Of a stretch of 64,000 nucleotides of DNA, positions 55,061 through 64,000 are shown piece by piece. The notes under the pieces were generated by a model. That model was not told where the DNA came from. It ran no database searches and saw only the letters and a program-made list of their open reading frames with translations. The DNA comes from Diphasiastrum complanatum. Lineage: Eukaryota > Streptophyta > Lycopodiopsida > Lycopodiales > Lycopodiaceae. The first letter of the stretch is position 1, and the number at the start of each line of letters is the position of its first letter. Both the position numbers and the translations under genes were made by a program. Where the stretch lies: NCBI GenBank assembly GCA_029204225.1, contig CM055098.1, forward strand, positions 48,692,088-48,756,087, in the 5' to 3' direction.

Positions 55061-55510
55061 AAAACTGGTGGCGGTCCTATGACACCTGCAATATGCCATA
55101 ATGCTGCTTACAGTTTATGTTCCCAATCAAACCAACGCTTCAACTGTCTTTGTCATAATGGTGCAGAGAATCTTATTGGAAGATTCAGCTTGGCCATTCT
55201 CTCTGGGATAATAGGGAGTACCAAATCTGTGTATAACAAAAAAATCTTCCAGTAAACACTTTATTGTTTGATTAACAAAGTGTGTACCCCGATCACTGAC
55301 AATTTCGATCGGACATCCAAATCTGATTATAATATTTTCATATAGAAACTTGGCCGTAGATTTCGCATCAGCCACTTTGACAGCTTTGGCTTCAACCCAC
55401 TTGGTCATATAATCAGTTGCGACGATAATGTATCGGGCCTGAGATCATTGCGCAGTAGGATGAATAGGACCACCATAATCCAGATCCCATTTTTCAAACG
55501 GTGCTTGCAA
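55061..55510 (-). pseudogene. Ty3/gypsy integrase remnant
   Basis: Minus-strand reading from 55510: LQAPFEKWDLDYGGPIHPTA, stop, ARYIIVATDYMTKWVEAKAV, FLYENIIIRFGCPIEIVSDR, GTHFVNQTIKCLLEDFFV, YYPRENGQAESSNKIL: the integrase core with its D, D and E positions. The C-terminal end (WEHKL, stop, AALWHIAG) runs straight into the polypurine tract. The upstream side is cut at 55530 by a compound microsatellite. Wording is close to the intronic Ty3 (FEKWGIDFVGPIKP). Confidence 0.9.
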
Positions 55511-55533
55511 TAAAACCGGATGTAAGGGTTCAT

Positions 55534-55742
<209 letters not shown>

Positions 55743-55743
55743 A

Positions 55744-55772
55744 CTAGTAAAGAGTGCCCGTTGTTGATGGGC
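55744..55772 (-). mobile_element. Helitron-like 3' terminus, copy 1
   Basis: On the minus strand: an imperfect hairpin GCCCATC-AAC-AACGGGC (55772-55756), eight bases, then CTAG (55747-55744) and a flanking T in a TATATA tract. Helitrons end in a short hairpin followed by CTRR and insert between A and T, often in AT microsatellites. Copy 2 at 58642 shares the sequence. Confidence 0.6.
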
Positions 55773-55940
55773 AACGGATGGCCGATGGTCGTTGATGGGT
55801 GGCCGATGGTCACTGATGGGTGGCCGATGGTCGATGGTCGATGAGTGGCTGATGGTCGATGGCAGCCAATGGCCGATGGTCGTTGATGGGTGGCCAATGG
55901 TTGCTGATGGGTGGCCGATGGTCGTTGACGGGTGGCCGAT
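55763..55940. repeat. GGCCGATGG minisatellite
   Basis: Variants of GTCGTTGATGGGTGGCCGATG (about 21-24 bp) repeated roughly seven times with internal short forms. Lies just inside Helitron-like end 1. Confidence 0.88.
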
Positions 55941-56120
55941 GTATGTGTGTGTATGTACGTGAGTGCATGTGTTATCTGTGTATGTGGATTTGTGTGTATG
56001 ATTTGTGCTTGATGATGTGTGTGATTTATGTGGTCAATGGTATGTGTGTGTGTGTGTGTGTGAAATGTGCATGTGTGATTTATGTGGCCGATGGTGTGTG
56101 CATGTGTGTATGAGTGTGCA
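55941..56120. repeat. TG-rich simple repeat
   Basis: Interrupted TG/TGTA runs, including pure TG at 56043-56062, between the minisatellite and unrecognised sequence. Confidence 0.8.
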
Positions 56121-57440
56121 TGTGCATTTCTCTGTGTATACTGAACTGCTTGGAGCCCGATTTGTTGATGCGGACTCGTCTCGACGTGTAGCACTAGATG
56201 GAACATACAACATGCATGACGGAGCCCATTGCAATACTGGACCACTTCTTGAAAATGCCAAAAAGTAAACAACCGACTTTATCAGCACACCAAGCAGGTT
56301 GTTGTAAGTATGGATAAAGTTAGATACCAATGATGGAAAAAGGGATTGAAGTCTCTCGGAGACACTAATCTCAATGATTCAAGAAGCCCAGTTCTTGGTG
56401 AGCCCTAAAATAGTGTGCAATTGAAAAATGAACACCATTCATTCGACCTTCCATCATATGAATGCATTTTATAGCTCTCAAAGATGACAATACTGGAGGT
56501 GATGTTATAGTTCAACCAAGGTTACCAAAAGCAAAAAACTTGTCTTTCAAATGAGAAATGGGGTTGGATCAAAACCAAAAGATCGCATGTGTTAGGATGT
56601 TAGAGGTAGATTGTCACATCCATATCTGGCAAGGTACTATAGGAGAAAGAGGAAATGATGAGACATATTGATCAAGCAAACTTGTACATCAAGAGAATAA
56701 AAAACTATAGAGTTGGGAAGAAAGAAAAAGGAAGAACCCTAGAGGTAAGAACAAAGAAAAACTTCGTGTCAAATTTTCATTTCAATTTGAATAAATAAAA
56801 AAATGTCTAGTTTTAGATATTCAACTTCTACTATTTCCCACAGTTGTTGCAAGGATGAGATAAGCAAATATGTTCTTCAATAGAGCATGGATGCTAGATG
56901 GAGAAAAGAACTTTGGGTAAAACTTTCTGTTCATGATCTATGGATAAAATTTTGGTAATTCAAAACAAATGCGAAAGCCATATAGTAAATCTTAGTGCGG
57001 TTTCGCTCATCGATGATGTTTTTTTAGGTGGATTGACAGGAGAAGGGGAGAACATATGGGGTGGGCGGAGTGTGGGTGTGCTCCCTAATGGTTAAAAGCA
57101 AGTTGTTTGGGCAAGAGGCCGATGGTTTAAGTGCTCGGGGGAGATGGGTGGGTGGGTTTTGCGATGTGACAAAAAAGGGCGAGGGAGTGTTAAAAAAAGA
57201 TATGCTCCTGTCCTTTAAAGCATTAGTTTTTTTTTTTTTTGGGGAGGGGGCAGGGGGGGGGGAAGAATTTCTTTCTTGATGGGGACTTGTTTTTTTGTCT
57301 CCTTTTAAAAAGAAAAAAACTTAATTTATGGAGAGCCAAAAAGCCCCTTCACTTTTTTTTGTTTTATGGGGAGTCGGGGTTCACATTTTTAAGTGAATTT
57401 ACATGCATATTTTTTTATGAGAGATTTACATTTAAGAAAA
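56121..57440. other. No recognised gene
   Basis: AT-rich then G-rich with homopolymers (T run near 57226-57240, G runs near 57240-57262). A part near 56925-56985 (TTCATGATCTATGGATAAAA, GGTAATTCAAAACAAAT) resembles the duplicated segment at 58.1/59.0 kb. Confidence 0.45.
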
Positions 57441-57441
57441 A

Positions 57442-57443
<2 letters not shown>

Positions 57444-57478
<35 letters not shown>

Positions 57479-57539
57479 CGTGAAGGGGGGGAGTAAATAT
57501 TGATATATTTACTTTTAATGGAATGGAGGCACCCCCTTG

Positions 57540-57577
<38 letters not shown>

Positions 57578-57648
57578 TTTTAACCTTCTTCATTTTTTTT
57601 AGGAGCATAGAGGGACCTCCCTCCTTCTATGGGTGGTTGGTCGGCCTG

Positions 57649-57705
<57 letters not shown>

Positions 57706-57782
57706 CCCGTGGGAAAGAGAGAAGGAGTAGACTCTATACTTCATACAATATATCTCATCCACAAAAGGTTTTTTATATGGAG

Positions 57783-57815
<33 letters not shown>
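57444..57815. repeat. Cluster of four microsatellites
   Basis: (TG) 57444-57474, (CA) 57551-57577, (GA) 57650-57699 and (TG) 57784-57815 within under 400 bp. Open frames here are repeat artefacts. Confidence 0.95.
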
Positions 57816-57818
<3 letters not shown>

Positions 57819-58052
57819 ACCTATGTGTGTGTGCGTGTGCATGTGCGCGTGTTCGTTGTGTGTGTGTGACCCCCGACACAACGGATGCGTGTGTGTGTGT
57901 GCATGCACGTGTGTTCCAAATCTCCCCTCCCCCCCTATTTTTCTCTTTTTATTGTCTCTTTTACTCCCCTCACCCCATCCCCCTCCTTTTTTTTTAATTG
58001 TGCATTTTTTGGCCCATGGATAAAAGCTTGTGGGTAAAGATTTAGGAGTTAA

Positions 58053-58460
58053 AGCTAATGAGTTTGGGCTTGTGGTTAAACATTTCTAAAAATGGCGGGC
58101 CAAGGTAGGAATTTGAAGGATTGAAAAAAAAAAACCAATTTAAGGTAGTCAAGAAAATTTTTATGTTCATGATTTATGGGTAAAACTTTGATAATTTAAA
58201 ATAAATAAGAAATCCAAGTAATAAAGATTATTGGCTAAAGTTTAAAGCACATTGAAGTGTATGAAGAAAATAAAACCTTAACTTCAAATTTTAAGTATTT
58301 GAATTTAATAAGTGGGAGGGAGGGGGTGAGGAATCTTTTTGGGGTCCACCCCTCAATGCACACAATGTGCAAATGTATGGGGATATGCACAATCCCCATA
58401 CATGCATCCCCCTTCCCAAGTTTTTTAGTTAGAAAAAGCTCATGCATGGGTGAGGGGAGG
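58053..58460. repeat. Segment duplication, left copy
   Basis: From about GGAGTTAAAG through TGAGTTTGGGCTTGTGGTTA ... TAATAAAGATTATTGGCTAA ... GCAAATGTATGGGGATATGC to AGTTAGAAAAAGCTCAT. Matches 58953-59395 in the same orientation with small differences. No coding seen. Confidence 0.88.
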
Positions 58461-58562
58461 AGAATGCATGGGTGCACCCATACACATGCGCAAAACTGTA
58501 CATAAGTTTAAATATATATATATAGATGTGTATATATATATATATATTATATATGTATGTAT

Positions 58563-58566
<4 letters not shown>

Positions 58567-58634
<68 letters not shown>
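58567..58634. repeat. (CA)n microsatellite
   Basis: About 68 bp of AC/CA, preceded by TA-rich DNA and followed by TATATA and the Helitron-like end 2. Confidence 0.97.
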
Positions 58635-58641
<7 letters not shown>

Positions 58642-58670
58642 CTAGTAAAGAGTGCCCGTCGTTGACGGGC
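58642..58670 (-). mobile_element. Helitron-like 3' terminus, copy 2
   Basis: On the minus strand: a perfect 7-bp stem GCCCGTC-AAC-GACGGGC (58670-58654), then ACTCTTTA, then CTAG (58645-58642) and T of a TATATA tract. The arrangement (hairpin, short spacer, CTAG, T) matches the 3' end of plant Helitrons. No 5' TC end or Rep/helicase coding was found, so it would be a non-autonomous copy or fragment. Confidence 0.68.
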
Positions 58671-58744
58671 AATGGAGGCCGATTTAGGTGGCGGCCGATG
58701 ATTTGGATGATGGCCAATCTTGCACATCTCGCATCTCAAATATC

Positions 58745-58952
58745 AAACATTCGAGTCTTTGAAAAAATTCGAGCCTTCAGAAAAATCCGAGTCTTCGAAA
58801 AAATTTGAGTCTTTGGGAAAATTCTAGTCGTTGGAAAATAAAATCGAGTCTTTCAAAAAATTCGAGTCTTTTGAAAAATTCGACTTGACAGTACAAAGGG
58901 TCCTTCACTCCTTTGAAAAAATTCGAGTCCCTGAAAAAATTTGATCCTTTGG
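58745..58952. repeat. TTCGAGTCTTTGAAAAAA minisatellite
   Basis: About ten variants of an 18-20 bp unit on the plus strand (TTCGAGTCTTTGAAAAAA, with CCT/CTT and TTG/TCG changes). The reverse-complement of the same unit fills 63541-64000. Confidence 0.9.
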
Positions 58953-59395
58953 AGTTAAAGAAAGTGAGTTTGGGCTTGTGGTTAAACATTCATGAAAATG
59001 GTGGGCCAAGATAGAGATTTGAAGGATTGAAAAATGAAGAAGCAATTTTAGGTAGTCAAGAAAATTTGTATGTTCCTGATTTAAGAAACTTTGGTAATTC
59101 AAAATAAATAAGATAGCCATGTAATAAAGATTATTGGCTAAAGTTTAAAGCACATTGAAGAGTGTGAAGAAAATAAAACCTTAACTTCAAACTTCAAATA
59201 TTGAATTTAGAAAAAGATATTTGAATTTAGTAATTGGGAGGGAGGGGTGGGGTATCTTTTTGGGGCCCATACCCCAATGCACACAATGTGCAAATGTATG
59301 AGGATATGCACTTTCTCTATACATGCATCCTTTTCCCCATACATGCATCCTCCTCCCCAAGTTTTTTTAGTTATAAAAAGCTCATAAAACAAGCT
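58953..59395. repeat. Segment duplication, right copy
   Basis: Same order of phrases as 58053-58460, with a ~30-bp insertion near 59205-59235 and a local repeat of CATACATGCATCC near 59320-59350. The two copies flank the Helitron-like end 2 and the minisatellite. Confidence 0.88.
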
Positions 59396-59526
59396 CTCGC
59401 ATATGCCATAACTAGGTATTTCATTTAAAGTGTAAGAGCAACATAAAACATTTCTAGGTCTTGACAAACATCAAATGTTAAGATCTAAATGTGATTTCAA
59501 GTCCCTTTGGAAAAGTATGGATGGAG

Positions 59527-59529
<3 letters not shown>

Positions 59530-59621
<92 letters not shown>
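59530..59621. repeat. (GA)n microsatellite
   Basis: About 92 bp of uninterrupted GA. Confidence 0.97.
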
Positions 59622-59623
<2 letters not shown>

Positions 59624-59803
59624 TCTTTAGTCTTTTTATCATTCATGAATCTTGACGAACAATGTTTGTCAAGATATCTGTTTGACAAACATCTAATTCA
59701 TTCATTAACACCAAATTATAATGGAAATGCAAGAAATCAAGAAACTAGATAAGTGTAACAAAACTTCACCAAAATGGGTAAAGATAAAATCCATTATTCA
59801 TTA

Positions 59804-61375
59804 TTATTGATCATTCACAAGATAGGATGAAGGTTTTTCAAAACTTGAAATGAGTGCAAAGGATGAAAGTGGATTATCATCGGCTTGCTTGTCTTTTTCT
59901 TGGTATGTGAGCCTAAATGGCTCCATTCTTACCCTTAATGATCTTCTTGGAGTGATTGGTTCACTTGACTCTAGCTCCTCCTCAAGATCTAGATTATCTT
60001 GATCCTCGGCCACCTCCTTCTTGATAGGTGATTTGGTTGAGCCATCAACAAGCCTATGCATCTTATCCTCATCAAAAATGATATCTCTAGAAACCACAAA
60101 CTTGGTTGAAGATGGAATATATACCTTATATCCCTTGCTTGCTTTGCCATACCCGAGTATGATACTTTTGATTGATGATGGATCTTCCTTGGTCCTTGTC
60201 TTCAAAGGTATATGCATGTAGCAAATGCATCCAAACACCCTTAAGTCCTTGAGATTTGGCTTTCTCCCATACAAGACTTTGAATGGTGTTTTGCCTTCAA
60301 TAGAGCTACATGAAACTCTATTCATCAAATGGTTTAGCACAAGTGAGGGCTTATCCCCAAAAAGATTTTGGTAAACATGCATCAATCCTTAAGGCTTTAG
60401 AACATTCACATAATGTCATATTCCTCCTCTCAGCTACCCCATTTTGTTGAAGGGTATAGGGACAAGACAATTTTTTTTAATCCCTTCTTGATAAAAAAAA
60501 TCCTTAAAGGCATTGGAGATATATTCTCCACCATTATCACTTCTAAAAGTCTTGATCTTGTGATCATGATGCTTTTCAACAAATTCTTTGAACTTAAGAA
60601 AACTTTCAAATACTTATGCTTTAGATGAAAGTAAGAATACCCAACAAAATCTTGAGTAGTCGTCTATGAATGTAACATACATGGTGGCACCTCCATTGGA
60701 CATTGTACTTGCAAAGTGTACATTCGAGTGGATCAACTCAAATTAATGAGTTTTTGTGATGGAACTTGAGAAAAGCTTCTTATGTGCTTTTTAGAGATCA
60801 CATGTGCTTCAAACACTTTCTCTTCTTTTGCCAAGGATCTTGGAAGTCCTAAGGCAAGCTCCTCATTGCACATGACCTCCATGGAATTTGAGTTGATGTG
60901 GCCAAGTGTCTTGTGCCATACAACATGGTTGGATAGCTTGGTCTCCTCAGCTAGCATCACAACATTAGCATCCACATAGGCATCTAGCTTGAACAATCTT
61001 CCAAAACTTATGCCTCTAGCAATGATCTTGCCATCCTTCTTGATGTTACATGGTGAACTCCACAATAAAACCATTGTCCTACACTAGGCAAGTTCTTAGT
61101 GATACTAGGAATGTGAAGCACTCCATCAATCTTGATCTTCCTTGAAGATCCCAAGCATAAAGGTATGGATCCTATGCCTTCTACCTTACAAGCATAATCA
61201 TTTGCTGTAAAAATTGTCTTGATAGGTCCATCATAGGTAGATAAGGTAAAAACATACTCCCTTTTACTTGTCATGTGGGAGCTAGCCCCACTATCTATCC
61301 ACCAAGGGTCTTCACCTCTTATGCTTGAAGATGAGAAACTTGACATCATAAGTGAATCTTTTGTAACACCCACCC
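59804..61375 (-). pseudogene. Ty1/Copia protease-integrase remnant
   Basis: Minus-strand order: SSSIRGEDPWWIDSGASSHM (protease, intact DSG, near 61310), IFTANDYACKVEGIGSIPL, VLHIPSITKNLPSVGQ, then after a shift VVWHKTLGHINSNSMEVMCN and EAHVISKKHIRSF (GAG-pre-integrase). The integrase core near 60640-60480 in shifted frames (KTFRSDNGGEYIS) is followed by the integrase C-terminal part at 60385-59804: SCSSIEGKTPFKVLYGRKPN, LKDLRVFGCICYMHIPL, IILGYGKASKGYKVY, SRDIIFDEDKM. It stops before RT. gag is missing at the 61375 side. Confidence 0.87.
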
Positions 61376-62640
61376 CTTGGTGGATAAAAGATGAGAATCC
61401 AACGATGACCAGGGCCTCCGACACTGATGACATTCCAGCTAGGGCCGATAGGTTGGTCAACCTCGATATAAATGAGGTGTTGTTAAACACTTAATGAACA
61501 TTTTTGGATGGCCCTTTTGTAAATTGCTTCAAAAGAAACGTAATCTGAGTGCACGAACACTGCTACTATTTTTTGAGGCCCGAGACTAAGTTTTTTTTTA
61601 AAAAACTAGCCAAAGCAGGAGTGCAAATCATTACATGGACAACATGAGATGTTCAAGGTCATGAAAATATTTGTGTACCTGCTTCCATGAAGAAATGCAG
61701 CAAATTTCTTGTGAAAAATCCAGCAACTTCACACGTGTGGGGATCCACAAGAAATGTGTGAATGATCTTGACCATGCTTTGTGGTGGCACACAGATCACT
61801 TGTAGAGCAATCCTGCAATCTACCAACAAATATGAGGCTAGAGCATGGAGCAGCTAACGGCCTAGTTTGATGAAAAATTGAAGGCCTTACAAGAAACTGT
61901 AGCAACACCCAAATCAAAGCTCACAAATAGAGAGAATACATAACCAAAATAATGCATGAAGAATGCCTTCTACTCGAGTTAGAGAGAGAATATCAAAACA
62001 AGCAAAATAGCATGAGATCCAATTTTGACATTATGACATTACCAAAGCTTGATTCATCATTAGATATGGAATGAGAATGATATGTACATATATAAGAGAG
62101 CCAAAATTCGTGGTACTACTTGCATTCAATGCATTCTGTACACCTAATCAAGTGTAAACTATCACCATATTGACACCTAACAGCTTGCATGCTGAAATTG
62201 CACCTAACTCCTACCTACTTCGTCCAAATGTCAAATTCTCAACTATGAACCTACAAAACTACATGCATGTGTCCAATAGTGTTTGCATGTCTTGCATGTG
62301 ACTTCTCTAGATGACTTGGACATGTGGAGAACATGTATACTGACTTGCATGTTGCATGCAGTGATTGCATGTTGCATGCATGCACTCTAACAAACTTTGC
62401 ATGTCATATACTTTTATGCATGTCATCAAATCTAGATCTACCTAACTCAAACTCATCCTAATCTACAAGGTCATGTGCTCAATTCACATAGCTTTGATAT
62501 ATATAATGGAACAAAGTGAAATATGATCATCTAGACATTGTGCATGTCATGTAGCTCGAGTTTGTACATGCTAGAGAATAATATTTACAACTTGTAAATG
62601 CACAAGCAAGATGATTTTCCTCATCAACCCCTATAGACAA
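61376..62640. other. No gene; possible LTR pieces and TGCATG-rich stretch
   Basis: TGTAACACCCACCCC at 61362 looks like a common plant Ty3 LTR start but no partner end was found. 61729-61770 resembles 5284-5325. From 62208 to 62430 TGCATG occurs very often. No open frame of note. Confidence 0.4.
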
Positions 62641-62990
62641 GTTCGATACTTTTTATTCTTCACATATGTTACCATTAGATGGGAAAATTTTGACCTGAAC
62701 TGACCTGACCAAGGGTCGTAAAATCTATTTTTGACTAGGATGCCATTGGGTCGAAAAATGTTTTGGGTCGGATTTTTTTTGACAAGAATGACTAGGGTCG
62801 AAAAAGTCAAACCCGATTTGACCCGGTCAAGGATTTTTGACAAGGATGACCAAGGTCCAAAAAGACAGACTCGACCTCGTTTATAAGAGTTACAGTGGGT
62901 CGAAAAAGGTTTGGGTCGAAATTATCCGATATTGGGATACCCAAAATCCGAATTTTTCGATACGAGATTGACTCGAAAAAATTATAAATT
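62641..62990. repeat. GGGTCGAAAAA-rich degenerate repeat
   Basis: GGGTCG(A)n and TTTTTGACAAGGATGAC-type words recur irregularly from 62710 to 62920, with both GACCC and GGGTC forms. Confidence 0.6.
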
Positions 62991-62999
62991 TTTGATACC

Positions 63000-63540
63000 C
63001 AAGATCAGACGTCCACCCGTGGTACTTTGGCCACATACATACACATACATCGGCCACCCGTCAAGGACCATCGGCTTTCCTCCTAAACCATCGCTGCTCG
63101 CCCGTTGTCAATTTCAAGCATTTCCTATCCGCAAAGCAGAAACATCTTTCCTTCCACGAGCCCTTTCTATTGTGTCGTTCAGGCCAAGACTTGATTCTGA
63201 ATGCGTTGTTCAAGCCAAGACTTGATTCTGAAAGAGCTCCTATCTCCACTTCTATCACATGAGGTAGCATTCAGATTCCAAGAGGTTGGATATTTCCAAG
63301 TATTGGAGACCCTCTGAACATTGGAGTGCCAAATTAACAAGGCTACAAGGAATTTATTGAAGTCACACAACGTTCACAAAACAAAACAAATGCTATGGAA
63401 TTTTGCATTGTCGTTTGTTGGGAAGCCAAAATGTTGGAAATTTGTTGGGAAGCCAAAATGTTGCAACACAAAATCCTAAGTAGCTGTCTCATTTTTATAT
63501 ATTTTAGATTTTTCTTTTTATATGTGAGTGTATCAATTTT
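63000..63540. other. Unrecognised DNA with two short tandem duplications
   Basis: AAGCCAAGACTTGATTCTGAA-like units at 63180-63230, and TTTGTTGGGAAGCCAAAATG twice at 63413 and 63441. CGGCCACCCGTCAAGGACCA near 63050 recalls the 55.8-kb minisatellite. No gene recognised. Confidence 0.5.
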
Positions 63541-64000
63541 TTTCAAAGGATCAAATTTTTCCAAAGGCTCGAATTTTTGAACAGACTCGAATTTTTTAAA
63601 AGACTTGAATTTTTTTCAAAGACTCAAATTTATTTTTTCAAAGACTCGAATTTGTAAATTTTTTTTTTCGAAGACTTGAATTTTTCAAAGACTCAAATTC
63701 TTCTAGAGACTCGAATTTTTTTTTTTCAAAGACTCGAATTTTTTTCAATGACTCAAAAAGGCTCGATTTTTTTCAAAGACTCGAATTTTTTCAAGGAATC
63801 AAATTTTTCAACAGACTCGAAGTTTTCCAAATTCTTAAATTTTTTCTAAAACTCGAATGCATGGTTAAAAACTCTATTTTTTTTTTCCAAAGACTCGAAT
63901 GTTTCAAGGATTCGAATTTTTTCAAAGACTCAATTTTTTTTCTTCCAAAGATTCGATTTTTCAAAGACTCGAATTTTTCGAAGACTCGAATTTTTCAAAG
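63541..64000. repeat. CAAAGACTCGAATTTTT minisatellite running off the window
   Basis: About 22-25 variants of a 17-22 bp unit, CAAAGACTCGAATTTTTT, variable mainly in T-run length. It is the reverse-complement of the 58745-58952 unit. It reaches the last base of the window, so full length is unknown. Confidence 0.92.

Noticed and set aside
61362-61380. TGTAACACCCACCCC as a Ty3 LTR start
   Set aside because: Typical start sequence, but no polypurine tract before it, no CA end and no second copy found in the window.

Overview
The window looks like nuclear DNA of a land plant with a large, repeat-rich genome. Its one recognisable host gene encodes a plant-type DENN-domain protein (DENND6/FAM116 family) with GT-AG introns. 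Everything else is plant-style transposable elements (Ty1/Copia, Ty3/gypsy, hAT, Helitron-like ends) plus many long GA, CA, TA and TG microsatellites. The intact Copia element has the plant-typical primer-binding site TGGTATCAGAGC next to its 5' LTR. Very long introns packed with nested elements fit a fern, lycophyte or gymnosperm better than a compact angiosperm genome, but the sequence alone does not settle the lineage.

Layout. 1-15 kb is intergenic: decayed Ty3 and Copia fragments on both strands, a degenerate ~53-bp tandem array (about 10.1-10.5 kb), and a solo LTR with a perfect 5-bp target duplication (11184-11945). 15.3-42.0 kb is the DENND6-like gene, coding on the plus strand in three exons: 16623-18613, 18914-19106 and 41680-41982 (828 codons plus stop). 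Its last intron is about 22.6 kb and holds most of the interesting DNA.

That intron contains two hAT transposase gene copies in head-to-head orientation: copy A on the minus strand (20.2-28.8 kb) and copy B on the plus strand (30.3-38.8 kb). Copy A is split by a very young Copia element (23137-28574; 408-bp LTRs that read as identical; TSD CGAGG). A 715-bp non-autonomous hAT element with an 8-bp TSD and a tandemly duplicated exon-like fragment lies between A and B. Copy B's own intron holds a minus-strand Ty3/gypsy element whose integrase is cut short and followed by an unidentified coiled-coil ORF just upstream of the polypurine tract and 3' LTR. A duplicated hAT 3' terminus follows B.

42-64 kb is again intergenic: 5'-part Copia remnants on both strands, Ty3 reverse-transcriptase, integrase and LTR remnants, two Helitron-like 3' ends (hairpin plus CTAG) set in TA/CA microsatellites, related GGCCGATGG and TTCGAGTCTTTG minisatellites, and a segment duplication at 58-59.4 kb. 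No tRNA, rRNA, CRISPR or bacterial-type operon was seen. The only gene likely to serve the host is the DENND6-like one; the other coding regions are element-derived and mostly broken.
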